A stretch of DNA of 32,045 bases from Acetobacteraceae bacterium (lineage in GTDB: Bacteria > Pseudomonadota > Alphaproteobacteria > Acetobacterales > Acetobacteraceae): NCBI GenBank assembly GCA_027459285.1, contig DAIDIQ010000080.1, positions 1 to 32,045 on the forward strand, written 5' to 3'. The notes beneath the pieces are model-generated. The model searched no databases, was not told the DNA's origin, and saw only the letters and a list, made by a program, of their open reading frames with translations. This document shows positions 7,647-18,000 of this stretch, piece after piece; position 1 is the stretch's first letter, and every line of letters begins with the position of its first letter. The translations under genes were made by a program, and so were the position numbers.

Positions 7647-8948
7647 TCACAGCGCGAAGGCCGGCGCGCGCGCGGGCGCCACCGCCGCGCACACCAGCCG
7701 GCTGCCACTGATCAGGGTGCTGATATGCCGGGTGGTCTGCCAGCAATCGTAGCAACGCTCCAGGTTGGCGCGGGCTTGCCTGGCCATTTGCCGGCCGAGC
7801 GCCGCATCCGCCAGCAGCGTGCGCATCGCCTCGGCCAGCGCCCATGGCGCGCGCGGCGGCGTCAGCAGCCCGGTTTCGCCATCGATCACCATTTCCGGAA
7901 TGCCGGAAACCAGGGTCGAAACCACCGGCACCCCCACCGCCATCGCCTCGACGATGACATTGGGAATGCCGTCCCGGTCGCCATCCTCGGCGATGCGCGG
8001 CGGCAGCACGAACAGATCCGCGCCGGCATAGAGATCGATCAGCCTCGCATGGGTGATCGCGCCCATGAGCGTGATCCGCCCCGCGAGCCCATGCGCCGAA
8101 ATCTGTGCCGCCAGCGCCGCGCGCAACGGCCCCTCGCCCACGATGGTGCAGCGGAACTCGAAATTCTCCGCGTAAAGCAGCGCGCATGCCTCGATCAGGT
8201 CATCGAGTCCCTTTTTCGCCACCAGCCGGCCGACCGACAGGATGTGGGGGGCGCCGCCTTCGGCCAGAAACCGGTACGGCGGCGCCCGATAGCCGAAACG
8301 GCCGAGATCGATACCGTGATAGACGAGGTTGATTTTCTCGCAGCCGGCTTCCGGGGCGAGCCCGCGCAGATGCTCGGCATTATAGCCGGTGCAGGTCACA
8401 ACGAATTTCGCCGCCCGCATGCGCTGCGCCACCAGGTCTGGCGGGGTCAGATAGATGTCCTTGGCGTGCGCCGTGAAGCTGAACGGCAACCCGGTCATCA
8501 AAGCCACGAAATGCGCGACCGCCGAGGGCGCATTCGCGAAATGCGCGTGCAGGTGGGCAACCCGCGCGCGCCGCGCCGTGTGCGCGAAAAACCCGGCCCG
8601 CAGAAATTGCCGCCAGGCCGAAAGCCGCTTGTCGCGCGCCCGCGCGCTCAGTCGCAGCGCGTGCGCCAGCGCCCGCCGATAGCCGCCGGGGTTCGCCATC
8701 AGCGCGCCCGCATGCGCCCGCGCCAGCGCCATCAGCTTGGCCGGAATCGGCACCGGCAGATGCGTCACCCGCGCCCGCACCTCGGCCACCATCGGGTGGT
8801 GGGGCGGCGGCTCGGGTGGTAAAAGCGAGAATATCCGCAGCTCATGCCCGAGCCGTTCCATCGCCAGGATCTCGTTCAGTATGAACGTCTCGCTGAGGCG
8901 CGGATAGCGCTTCACCACATACGCGACCGGGCCCGCTTCCTGCCTCAT
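7647..8948 (-). CDS. Glycosyltransferase family 4 protein (WcaL/EpsF-like)
   Basis: GT4 sugar transferase of 433 residues. It shows the exopolysaccharide-type N-terminus YVVKRYPRLSETFILNEI, then HLHAHFANAP near 132-141, FTAHAKDIY near 158-166, the donor-domain entry SVGRLVAKKGLDDLIEA near 238-254, and D-x7-E in DGIPNVIVEAM (Asp326, Glu334). The ATG at 8948 is preferred: it lies one base after the stop of the upstream gene and has AGGAAG six bases before it. An in-frame ATG at 8990 would add 14 residues and overlap the upstream gene by 41 nt. WcaL-like enzymes add hexoses, often galactose, to exopolysaccharide repeat units; the specificity here cannot be read. Eleven bases separate it from the next glycosyltransferase. 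Confidence 0.87.
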   Translation of the reverse strand: MRQEAGPVAYVVKRYPRLSETFILNEILAMERLGHELRIFSLLPPEPPPHHPMVAEVRARVTHLPVPIPAKLMALARAHAGALMANPGGYRRALAHALRLSARARDKRLSAWRQFLRAGFFAHTARRARVAHLHAHFANAPSAVAHFVALMTGLPFSFTAHAKDIYLTPPDLVAQRMRAAKFVVTCTGYNAEHLRGLAPEAGCEKINLVYHGIDLGRFGYRAPPYRFLAEGGAPHILSVGRLVAKKGLDDLIEACALLYAENFEFRCTIVGEGPLRAALAAQISAHGLAGRITLMGAITHARLIDLYAGADLFVLPPRIAEDGDRDGIPNVIVEAMAVGVPVVSTLVSGIPEMVIDGETGLLTPPRAPWALAEAMRTLLADAALGRQMARQARANLERCYDCWQTTRHISTLISGSRLVCAAVAPARAPAFAL

Positions 8949-8949
8949 T

Positions 8950-10371
8950 TCATGCTTCCTGTCTGCAAGGATCCATCGAGATATCGTCATTCGCCATGGC
9001 CTCGGCCGGCAGCCAGGCCGCGAGCAAATCCCCCAGCCGGCGCGCCCCGCTCATGTCCAGCCGGTCGAAATCCGGCAGCCCGTCCGCTGAGCCCGCCAGC
9101 ACTTCGGGCAGCAGGTCGGCCAGCCTTTGGTCGAGCCCCTCACCCGGGGCGGCGGTCCAGGCCAGGCCGAGCCGGTTCAGGATTCCGGCGCGCATCTTCT
9201 GCTCCTCGCGCGGGGCCGCGCGCGGCACCAGAATGGATTTCTTGCGCAGGCGCAGAATTTCCACGCTCGTGTTATATCCCGCCATCGAGACCACGAGATC
9301 CGCCGCGACCATCAGTTTCGGCAGATCGGTGGTGTACGGCAGTATCGCCACGTCACGCCGCCCCCCGACATGGCAGTTCAGCACGGCCACCTGTTCGGGT
9401 GGCATGAGTGGCCCGGTCACGATCAATGAGCGGGTAAGGCCGGCCGGCAGGCGGGCAATCGCCCGCAGATAGCCATCCATCAGCGCCTGCCCGTCGCCGC
9501 CGCCGCCGGCGGTTACCAGAACCTTGTGGCCGCCCGCCGGCGAATTCTCGCCCGCCGGCCATGGTCCCGTTCCCGCGTCACGGGCGGCGGGAACGGGGCG
9601 CGCGATATAGCCCACATAATGCACCCGCTCGCTCACGGTCTGCGGCATGGCATAGGCGGCCACCGCGTCGAACACATCGCGGCTGCCATAAATAAGAATC
9701 TCATGATAAGCCTGTTCGAGCAGCGCATAGACCTCCTCCTCGGCCCAGAGCCGGCGCACCGTCTCCGGGCTGTCGAGAATGTCACGCAGGCCCACGATCA
9801 CCCGCACCCCGGGCATTTCCCGCCGGATGAGGGCCAGGGCCGGCAGTAATTCTCCGCCCATGCCGGCCGGGGCATGGTCTATCAGCAGGAAATCCGGCTG
9901 GAAACGCTGGATGGTCTTGAGAATCAGCGCCTGGCGATAGCCTTTCACCATCGCGAAGGGTTCGTGGCTGCACCGGGAGGCATATTTCTCCGCGCCCACC
10001 TTCACTACCGGCGGGAGCGGTTGCACCCGCAGCCCGGCCGGCAGATCCCACGCGCGTATCACCGGCGAACCGGTCATCAGCTTGACCTCGAACCCGCGCC
10101 CGAGCAGATGTTCGGCAATCGCGAGGTTGCGCCGCAAATGACCGAGCCCATAGGTATCGTGCGAATATATGCAAACCCGTGGCCGCCGCCGGCCCGCGGC
10201 GGGCTGGCCGCGCCCCGGGTCGTGCGCATGGTCCGTATCGAGCGACGGCACCCGAAAGGGAAGAATTTCGCCGGAACCTATACCATCCAGCATAGCCCGC
10301 TCCATGGCTGGGATTTTGCCGTCCTGACCATGCCGGCAAATCATGTGCCGACATCGCCTGGTCGTCACCAT
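8950..10371 (-). CDS. MurG-like predicted glycosyltransferase (COG4671-type)
   Basis: First gene of the glycan operon, up to 473 residues. It belongs to a poorly characterised GT-B group resembling MurG (GT28). After a low-complexity N-terminus comes RVCIYSHDTYGLGHLRRNLAIAEHL (split here as residues 65-89), the acceptor-domain loop typical of this group, then DFLLIDHAPAG and VGLRDILDSPE. The donor half has VLVTAGGGGDGQ, SLIVTGPLMP, a MAGYNTSVEIL loop and a late LVPRAAPREEQKMRA segment, as in MurG. Starts at 10371, 10344, 10305 and 10293 are all in frame. The longest is reported, but the ATG at 10293 has the best ribosome site (GGAG, six bases away), and the first 26 residues are Arg/His/Cys-rich and unlike coding sequence. 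No experimentally proven reaction can be assigned. Confidence 0.85.
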   Translation of the reverse strand: MVTTRRCRHMICRHGQDGKIPAMERAMLDGIGSGEILPFRVPSLDTDHAHDPGRGQPAAGRRRPRVCIYSHDTYGLGHLRRNLAIAEHLLGRGFEVKLMTGSPVIRAWDLPAGLRVQPLPPVVKVGAEKYASRCSHEPFAMVKGYRQALILKTIQRFQPDFLLIDHAPAGMGGELLPALALIRREMPGVRVIVGLRDILDSPETVRRLWAEEEVYALLEQAYHEILIYGSRDVFDAVAAYAMPQTVSERVHYVGYIARPVPAARDAGTGPWPAGENSPAGGHKVLVTAGGGGDGQALMDGYLRAIARLPAGLTRSLIVTGPLMPPEQVAVLNCHVGGRRDVAILPYTTDLPKLMVAADLVVSMAGYNTSVEILRLRKKSILVPRAAPREEQKMRAGILNRLGLAWTAAPGEGLDQRLADLLPEVLAGSADGLPDFDRLDMSGARRLGDLLAAWLPAEAMANDDISMDPCRQEA

Positions 10372-10411
10372 GACCCTATCGGCTGAACCTTACGGTTGGA
10401 TGAGATGCCGG

Positions 10412-10431
10412 AAAAAAGCGCGGCGGCCGCA
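10412..10431 (-). terminator. Probable intrinsic terminator after the efflux operon
   Basis: Read on the minus strand, the hairpin GCGGC-C-GCCGC (or GCGG with a CCG loop) is followed by GC and six T residues. It lies in the 97-bp gap between the outer-membrane efflux gene and the glycan operon. A second palindrome, CGCCCGGGCG, is at 10449-10458. The stem is short, so some read-through is likely. Confidence 0.45.
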
Positions 10432-10468
10432 ACAATGTCCGGATGCGACGCCCGGGCGGTCGAAATTC

Positions 10469-11911
10469 TCAGCCATGGCGCCCTGCCCGCCGGTCGGCCG
10501 GGGCCGGCATGTCGGCGAGGGCGAGGCCCCGCCAGCCGCCGCCAATCGCCTCGGCCAGCGCCACACTCGCCTGCAACCGGCTCACCTGCAGCAGAATCAT
10601 GTTGCGCTGCTCGGCCAACGCCGCTACCTGGGCGGTAATAACATTGGTGTAGACCGTGGTGCCGGCCCGATATTCATTCAGGGCGACGCGCTCGGCCAGC
10701 AGTGCTGAGCGTACTGCCGCCGCCTCCTCAGTCGCCTCGCGCTGCAAAATCCGCAGCGCGGCCAGTTGATCCTCCACCTGTTGGAAGGCGCTCAGCACGG
10801 TGGCGCGGTAAAGCGCCACACTCTGCCGGTAATTGGCGCCCGCCGCCGCCACGCTCGCCGCCCGCGCGCCACCCTCGAACAGGGGCAGCGCCGTCGCGGC
10901 GCCAATGCCCCATAATTGGTTCGCGGCGGAAAACACGGCGCTCGCCGGGCTCGCTGCAATCGAGAAGGCGGCGGAGAGGCTAATATCCGGGTAATAGGCC
11001 GCCATCGCCACGCCGATCAGCGCGTTCTGCGCCGCCATGGTCCGCTCGGCGGCGGCAATATCGGGGCGCCGTTGCAGCAGCACCGATGGCACCGCCACCG
11101 GCACCACCGGCACGGTGCCCGGCAGATCGGCCACCGTGAGCCGGAAGCGTTCCGGCGGCATGCCGGCCAGCACCGCAATCGCGTCGGCCAACTGGGCACG
11201 CTGCACGCCAAGCGCGGTTTCCTGCACCCGTGTGCTGTCCAGCAGGCTCTGCGCCAGCGCCACGTCGGACCGCGCGGCGGTTCCCGCGCTATACTGATCG
11301 CGGGTAATTCTGAGCGCCCGCGCATAGGCCGCAACGCTGCGGCGGTAAAGGGCAATCTGCGCGTCGTCGCCCCGCAGCAGGAAATAATCGGTGGCCAGCA
11401 GGCTTTGCGCGGAAAGCGTCGCCCCCGCGAGGTCGGCCGCGCTGGCCGCAGCCGCCGCCTTGCTGCTCTCCACCGCGCGGCGGATCCGGCCCCATAAATC
11501 GGTGTCCCACCCCACGGCCACGCCCATGCCCAGCGTGGTCGCGGTGCGGCCGGCGCCGCCGCTGCCCTGGCGGGACAGGCTTGCCGTGGTGCCAAGGCTC
11601 GGCAGCGCGCCGGCCCGGGTCTCGTCCACTACCGCCATCGAGAATTGATAGGCCGCCAGCGCCGCCCGCACCGTCTGGTTGGAAACCGCAACCCCCGCCT
11701 CCAGCCCCTCCAGCGTCGGATCGTGATAGATCGACCATATATCTCCACCCGCCTCCGGCACCGCCGGGCTCGCCGGCCGCCAATTCACGCCTTGGAGGAA
11801 CCGCGGCGGCATATCCGCCGCCGGTCGATGATAATCCGGCCCCACCGTGCACCCCGTGGCGGCAAGGCAGGCCAACAGCCCGCCCAGGTATGGGATGCGT
11901 GAAAACCTCAT
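10469..11911 (-). CDS. RND efflux outer-membrane lipoprotein, NodT/OprM family
   Basis: TolC-like outer-membrane channel of 480 residues that completes the tripartite pump. A lipoprotein signal is visible: MRFSRIP, a hydrophobic stretch, then LAATGC with Cys21 as the lipidation site, followed by the family hallmark TVGPDYHRP. Two OEP domains follow with long Ala-rich helices, for example RRAVESSKAAAAASAADL and RITRDQYSAGTAARSDVALAQ in the first half and the SLSAAFSIAAS / LPLFEGGARAASVAAA region in the second. Length is normal. Its start overlaps the stop of the second permease gene by ATGA, so it is the last gene of a four-gene efflux operon. The function is well supported; the exported compounds are not known. 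Confidence 0.92.
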   Translation of the reverse strand: MRFSRIPYLGGLLACLAATGCTVGPDYHRPAADMPPRFLQGVNWRPASPAVPEAGGDIWSIYHDPTLEGLEAGVAVSNQTVRAALAAYQFSMAVVDETRAGALPSLGTTASLSRQGSGGAGRTATTLGMGVAVGWDTDLWGRIRRAVESSKAAAAASAADLAGATLSAQSLLATDYFLLRGDDAQIALYRRSVAAYARALRITRDQYSAGTAARSDVALAQSLLDSTRVQETALGVQRAQLADAIAVLAGMPPERFRLTVADLPGTVPVVPVAVPSVLLQRRPDIAAAERTMAAQNALIGVAMAAYYPDISLSAAFSIAASPASAVFSAANQLWGIGAATALPLFEGGARAASVAAAGANYRQSVALYRATVLSAFQQVEDQLAALRILQREATEEAAAVRSALLAERVALNEYRAGTTVYTNVITAQVAALAEQRNMILLQVSRLQASVALAEAIGGGWRGLALADMPAPADRRAGRHG

Positions 11912-14900
11912 GCCGGCCTGCCTTCAAGTGAGGGGAGCGTGCGTGGTCGGCGCCGCAGGCGGCTCAGCCACATATACATGGCGGGTGTCGTAAACAGGCT
12001 CAGGGCCTGGCTCACCGTCAGCCCGCCCACGAGCGCAAGCCCCAGTGGCCGGCGCAGCGCCGCGCCCACGCCACCCATCAGCAGCAGCGGCAGGGCGGCA
12101 AGCAGGGTGGCGGCCGTGGTCATCAAAATCGGCCGCAGGCGCTCGGCGCAGGCGGCTTCCAGCGCCACCCGGCAAGCGGCGCCGGCACGCTCGCCGCGCC
12201 GCGCCGCGTCCACGATCAAAATCGCGTTTTTCTGGCTTATCCCGATCAAAAGAATAATCCCCACCAGCGCCACCAGGCTCAGCATGGTGCCGCTCAGCCA
12301 GAACGCCAGCAGCGCGCCACTGCCGGCCGATGGCACGGTAGAAAGCACGATCAGCGGGTCGAGCAGGCTTTCATAGAAAATTCCGAGCACGACAAATCCG
12401 GCCAGCAGCGCCGCCAGCACGGCGGCCATCTGGCGCGCGCGGCCGGGCGCGGCCGCGTCGTCGCCACCAAGCGTGCCATGCAGGCTTGGTGGCATGCGCA
12501 ATCCGGCAACCGCCGCCGCAATGGCGCGCCGCGCCCCGGCAAGGGTTTTCCCCCGGCCGAGATTGAAGGAAATCGTCACCGCCGGCAGGCCGCCATCATG
12601 GTTCACCGCCACCATGGCGGCCGCCTCGCGCATCCGCGTGACCGCGCCGAGCGGCACCAGCGTATCGGCGCCGAAGGCAACCGGCAGCGCGCCGGCCAGC
12701 GGCGTGCCGGGCACGGGCGGGGTAATGCCGGCGGGCAGCGGGGCATGCGCCCGCGCCACGTAAAGCCGGTCGAGTGCCGCCGGCGTGCGGCTGAATGCCG
12801 GCGCCAGCGTCATGACCAGCTGATAGGCATCGCGCGGACCATAAAGTGTCGCGATCTGGCGCTGGCCGTACGCATCGTCGAGGGTCTCATCGATCACCGC
12901 CGGGTCGAGCCCGGCGCGCGCGGCGCTCGCGCGGTCCAGTACCAGCCGCACCGCCCGCCCGCCCGGCGCGAAATCGGAGGTCACATCCTCGAGGCCCGGC
13001 ACCGCCCGCATCGTCGCCAGCAGGCGCGGCGCCCATTGCGCCAGCAGGTCCAGCCGGTCGGCGCGCAGCGTATAGGCAAAGGCCGCCGGGCCTTCGCGCG
13101 CGCTCACCCGCAAATCCTGCGCGGATTTCAGGTAAAGCCGCGCGCCGGTCACCGCCGCCAGCCTCGGCCGCAACCGCGCCATCACCGCCTCGGCCGAAAC
13201 CGCGCGCGCCCGCGGCGGCTTGAGGCTCGCGAACAGATAGCCTTCATTGGCGGCGCGCCCCCCGGTATAGGCCACCACCGAGGCCACCGCCGGGTCGGCC
13301 TGCACGATGCGGGAAAACCGCAACAGCTTGTCGCGCAGCGCCGTGAAGGAAATCGCCTCGTCACCGCGCAGGCTGCCAATCAGCCGCCCGGTATCCTGGC
13401 GTGGAAAGAATTCCCGCGGCAAGGTGCCGAGCGCATAGGCGCTGAAGCCGAGGCACGCCAGCAGCACGGCGCCGGCCAGCGCGGAATGGTCGAGCCCCCA
13501 TCCCAGGCCGCGCCGATAGGCCCGCGCGAGCCAGGTGGCGGCCGCGCCCGCCGGCCGCCCAGGGGCAAAGCCGGCCGCGCCCGCGCCGAGACGCTGCTGG
13601 CAGGCAACCGGCGTCAGCGTCACCGCCACCAGAAACGAAATCGCCACCGCCGCCGCCAGCGTCATCGCGAATTCATGCAGCAACCGCCCGGCCACGCCCG
13701 GCATCAGCAGCAGCGGCACGAAAACCGCCAGCAGCGCCAGCGTCATGGCCAGAATGGCGGGACCGGTTTGCGCAAGCCCGGCCGTCACCGCCCGCGCCGC
13801 CGGCACCCCGGCCTCGAGCCGTTGCGCCACCGCCTCCATCACCACCACGGTGTCGTCCACCACGAATCCGGTAGCCAGGGTCAAGGCCATCAGCGACAGC
13901 GTGTCGAGGCCATAATTCATCAGATACAGAACCGCGAGGCTGCCCAGCAGCGAAACCCCGATCGCCATCGCCGGCACCACCACCAGCCCCGGCAGCCGCA
14001 GAAACAGGAACACCACCCCCACCACCAGCAGCACCGAAAGGCCGAGCGTGCGTATTCCCTCCGCGAGCGATGCGCGGATGGTGGCGCTGTCATCCGCCAT
14101 CACCCGCACCGTCACCGCCTGTGGCAGCCCGGCCACCAGCGCGGGCAGGCGCGCGCGCACGCGCCGCGCCGCGGCCACGATATTCGCGCCCGGCTCACGG
14201 TAAATCAGCAGCAGCACCGCCGGGGTCGAGCCGGCAAACCCCGCGCGCCGCACATCCTCCACCCCGTTCACCACCCGCGCCACATCGCCAAGCCGCACCG
14301 CGGCGCCGTTGTGATAAGCAATCACCACCGAGCGGAAATCCGCCGCGCGGCGCGGGCGGTGCGCGAGCGTGAGCGAAACCGCCCTCGCCCCGGTCGAAAA
14401 TCCGCCCAGCGGCCGCACCGCGCTGTTCGCCACCAGCGTCTGGCGCAGGCTCTCAAGCCCTATCCCGCGCGAGAACAGCGCCGCCGGATCGAGCTCGACC
14501 CGCACGGCGGGAATCCCGCCGCCGGTAATATCCACCAGCCCCACCCCGGCAATCCGGGAAAGTCCGGTCTGCAACGCCACCGCCGCGGTCTCATACAGGC
14601 GCTGTGGCGTCACCCGGTCGGATTGCAGCGCCAGAATGAGCATCGGCGCTTCGGCCGGGTTCACCTTGCGATAGGTCGGGTTGAAGCGCAGTTGCGCGGG
14701 CAAATCCGCAAGCGCCGCACTGATTGCCGCCTGCACGTCGCGCGCGGCGCCGTCAATCGCGCGGTCCAGGCCGAATTCCAGCGTAATCCGGGTGCCGCCG
14801 GTCACGCTTTCCGAGGTCATCTGGCGCAAATCGGCAATCTGTCCCAATTGCCGCTCCAGCGGCGTGGCCAGGCTCGCGGCCACGGTCCGCGCCGCCGCGC

Positions 14901-15057
14901 CGGGTAATTTGGCCTGCACCAACAGGGTCGGAAACGCGACGCGCGGCAGCGGCGCCACCGGCAGGTGCAGCGCCGCCGCCACCCCCGCCAGCGCAAGCCC
15001 CGCGCCAAGCAACCGCGTGGCCACCGGGTGGCGCAGCGCCAGGCGCCAAAGGCTCAT
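11908..15057 (-). CDS. RND efflux permease, MdtC-like
   Basis: Proton-driven inner-membrane pump of 1049 residues with the RND architecture of two repeats of six membrane helices, each with a large periplasmic loop. The N-terminus SLWRLALRHPVATRLLGAGL, the TPLERQLGQIADLRQMTSES porter segment (66-85) and the AARDVQAAI helix are typical. The TM4 motif GFVVDDTVVVMEAV holds the proton-relay pair Asp401/Asp402, and the C-terminal repeat has VGIILLIGISQKNAILIVDAA. It is distinct from the permease encoded before it, as MdtC is from MdtB, and the two may form a mixed trimer. ATGA overlaps on both sides place it third in the operon. Substrates in related pumps include bile salts and novobiocin; nothing in the sequence defines them here. 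Confidence 0.92.
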   Translation of the reverse strand: MSLWRLALRHPVATRLLGAGLALAGVAAALHLPVAPLPRVAFPTLLVQAKLPGAAARTVAASLATPLERQLGQIADLRQMTSESVTGGTRITLEFGLDRAIDGAARDVQAAISAALADLPAQLRFNPTYRKVNPAEAPMLILALQSDRVTPQRLYETAAVALQTGLSRIAGVGLVDITGGGIPAVRVELDPAALFSRGIGLESLRQTLVANSAVRPLGGFSTGARAVSLTLAHRPRRAADFRSVVIAYHNGAAVRLGDVARVVNGVEDVRRAGFAGSTPAVLLLIYREPGANIVAAARRVRARLPALVAGLPQAVTVRVMADDSATIRASLAEGIRTLGLSVLLVVGVVFLFLRLPGLVVVPAMAIGVSLLGSLAVLYLMNYGLDTLSLMALTLATGFVVDDTVVVMEAVAQRLEAGVPAARAVTAGLAQTGPAILAMTLALLAVFVPLLLMPGVAGRLLHEFAMTLAAAVAISFLVAVTLTPVACQQRLGAGAAGFAPGRPAGAAATWLARAYRRGLGWGLDHSALAGAVLLACLGFSAYALGTLPREFFPRQDTGRLIGSLRGDEAISFTALRDKLLRFSRIVQADPAVASVVAYTGGRAANEGYLFASLKPPRARAVSAEAVMARLRPRLAAVTGARLYLKSAQDLRVSAREGPAAFAYTLRADRLDLLAQWAPRLLATMRAVPGLEDVTSDFAPGGRAVRLVLDRASAARAGLDPAVIDETLDDAYGQRQIATLYGPRDAYQLVMTLAPAFSRTPAALDRLYVARAHAPLPAGITPPVPGTPLAGALPVAFGADTLVPLGAVTRMREAAAMVAVNHDGGLPAVTISFNLGRGKTLAGARRAIAAAVAGLRMPPSLHGTLGGDDAAAPGRARQMAAVLAALLAGFVVLGIFYESLLDPLIVLSTVPSAGSGALLAFWLSGTMLSLVALVGIILLIGISQKNAILIVDAARRGERAGAACRVALEAACAERLRPILMTTAATLLAALPLLLMGGVGAALRRPLGLALVGGLTVSQALSLFTTPAMYMWLSRLRRRPRTLPSLEGRPA

Positions 15058-18000
15058 CCCGCCGCGCCCTGCCAGAAGCCGCGCCGGCGCGCGCGCCGCC
15101 GCCCCAGCCGGTCAACCGCGAGATAAATCACCGGTGTCGTGAACAAAGTCAGCGCCTGGCTGACGATCAGGCCGCCGACGATGGCGATGCCCAGCGGCCG
15201 GCGCAGTTCGGCGCCGCTGCCCTCGGCCAGCGCCAGCGGCAGCGCGGCAAACAGCGCCGCCAGGCTCGTCATCAGTATCGGCCGCAACCGCAGCTTTGCC
15301 GCCCGGTGAATTGCCGCCTGCGGGCTCATCCCGGCCTCGCGCTCGGCCACCAGCGCGAAATCCACCATCATGATCGCGTTTTTCTTCACGATCCCGATCA
15401 GCAGCACGATCCCGATCACCCCCATGATGCCCAGCGGCTCGCCGGCCAGCCACAACGCAACCAGCGCGCCGATCGCGGCCGATGGCAGAGTCGATAATAT
15501 CGTCACCGGGTGCAGAAAACTCTCATACAGAGAGCCGAGCACGATATACATGACAATGATTGCCGCCAGCACGAGCGAAATCTCGCTCGCCCCTATCCGC
15601 GTCATCGCGGCGGCCCCGCCGGTGAAGGCCCACGTCACGCCGGGCGGCGGCGGCATCGCGGCCACGGTGCGCCGGATCGCCGCCATCGCCTCGCTGAGCG
15701 CGTGCCCGGCCCCGACATTGAACGAAATCACCGTGGCCGGCTCCTGGTTCACCCGCATCAGGGCCAGCTTGCCGCGCACAGTCGCCTCGCTCGCCACCGC
15801 GGCCAGCGGCACCGCCCCGCCTTGCCCCGCGGCCGAGGGCAGATACACCGCGCCGAGCCCGGCGCCGTCGGTATCCGCGGTCAAAATCACCCGATATTGG
15901 CTCGCGCGCGTGAAAATCGTCGCGGCAATGCGCTCGCCGAACATGTCGTACAGCACATTGTCCACCAAGGCCGGGGAAATACCAAGCCGCGCCGCGCTCG
16001 CCCGGTCCACGGCAAGGCGCCGGAACCGCCCCGCCGCCGGCAGAAAATCGGCCGGGTCGGCCAGTTGCGGCAGTCGCGCCAGAGCCCCGGTCAGCCGCGC
16101 CACGTAGCGGTCCAGCGCCGCGCGGTCGCCGCCGCTCACCCTCAGTTGATAAAGGCCCGGCGTCACCAGCGTATCCACCGTCAGCGCCTGCAAGGGGTGC
16201 AGGCGGAGCGTCAGGCCCGGCAGGCCGGCCGCCGCCTGCCGCAACTCGGCCATCACCCGCGCCGCCCCCGGTCGCCGGCCGCGCGGCGCGAGGTCGATCA
16301 GCAGCCGCCCCTGGCTCAGGCTCGGATTGTCACCGTCCACGCCAATGAAGCTGGTCAGTCGCCGCACATGCCGGTCGGCCAGAAGTCGCGCCGCCAACCG
16401 GTCCTGCAACGCCGCCATGGACGTGAACGAAATATCCGGCGCCGCCTCGGTCACGCCAATGAGCGTCCCGGTATCCTGCACGGGGAATAGGCGGTGGCGC
16501 GCGACCAGCCCCAGCAATGGCGCAGCCAGCGTCATCGCCACCGCCGCCGCCAGCACCGGGCGCTGATGCGCGAACACCCAGCGCAGCGCCCGGTCATAAG
16601 CCGCAAGCCAGAAAGCCGTGGCCCTCGGCTCCGCGCCGGAGGCCGCCGGCGCGGCGCTCAGCCGCGCGCACAGCATCGGCACCAGCGAGAGGGAAACCAG
16701 CGCCGAAATCAGGATCGTCGCGGCCAGGGTCATCGCGAATTCCCTGAACATCCGACCGATCACGTCCTGCATGAACAGCAGCGGTATCAGAACCGCCACC
16801 AGCGATACCGTGAGCGACACGATCGTGAAGCCGATCTGCCGCGCCCCCTGCAACGCCGCCGCGCGCGGGGCCAGGCCGCCTTCCGCCAGCCGGGTTATAT
16901 TCTCGATCATGACAATCGCGTCATCGACCACGAAGCCGGTCGCGATCGTCATCGCCATCACCGACAACGTATCGATCCCGTAGCCCGCCAGATAGAGAAA
17001 GCCGAGCGTCGCGGCGAGCGATATCGGCACGCTCAGCGCCGGTATCAGCGCAACGAGCGGCCGGCGCAGAAACAGCAGCAGCACGAGCCCGACCAGCCCC
17101 ACCGCCGCCGCCAGTTCGAAGCCCAATTGCCGGATCGCGGCCCGGATCGCCACCGTCCGGTCGCTGGCAATCGTCAGCCGAACCCCGGCCGGCAGCAACG
17201 GACGCAGCCGCGCCAGGCTCGCGCTCGTCCGCGCGGCCACGCGTATCACATTCGCCCCGGGCTCGCGGTACAGCGTCAGCAGAACGGCCGGCGTGCGGTT
17301 CAGCCAGGCGGCCCGGGCCGGGTCCTCGGGGCCGCGCCAGACCCGCGCCACATCGCCCAGCCGCACCGCCGCGTTATTGCGAAAGGCAATTACCGAAGCG
17401 CGATAAACCTTGGCCGACACGATCTGGTCCGTCGCATCCACCCCGTAGGCGCGCATATTCCCTTGCAACATGCCTTTCGGCGCGTTGCTGTTGATGCCGG
17501 CAATCGCCAGGCGCAACGCCTCCATCGACAGGCCCTGGCTCGCGAGCTTGCGCGGGTCGGCCGCCACCCGGATCGCCGGTCGCTGCGCGCCGCTGATCTG
17601 CACATGCCCCATGCCCGGCACCTCCGCGAGGCGCGGCAGCAATTCGCGCTCCGCCACCTCGGTCAGCGCCATGCGCGTGAGCGTCGGGGAGGTCAGGGCC
17701 AGGGTCATCACCGGCGCGTCGGCCGGGTTGATTTTGGTGTAAACCGGCGGCTCGGGCAGGTCGGGCGGCAACAGGGTCGCCGCCTGGTTGATCGCCGCCT
17801 GCACATCCTGCTCGGCGATGTCGAGCCGCGTCGCGAGCGAGAATTGCAGCGTGATCACCGAGGCGCCACCGCCACTCACCGCGGTCATCTGCGTCAGCCC
17901 CGGTATCAGCCCCAACTGGCGCTCCAGCGGCGCGGTCACGGTTGCCTGCATCACATCGGCCGAGGCGCCGGGCATGAAGCTGCGCACCTGCATCGCCGGG

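Noticed and set aside
6367-7752. 461-codon open frame on + across the GT4 gene
   Set aside because: Arg/His-rich antisense shadow; no ribosome site or motif.
7636-8187. Upstream extension of the first GT4 frame
   Set aside because: The real start at 7635 has a good ribosome site and matches the GT4 N-terminus; the extension lies inside the next gene.
10449-10458. CGCCCGGGCG palindrome as a separate operator
   Set aside because: Ten-base GC palindromes are common at this composition, and no second copy or promoter is next to it.
12478-14907. 809-codon open frame on + across the MdtC-like gene
   Set aside because: It is Arg/His/Gln-rich, lacks any family motif, and lies antisense to a complete RND permease; long antisense frames are expected at this GC content.
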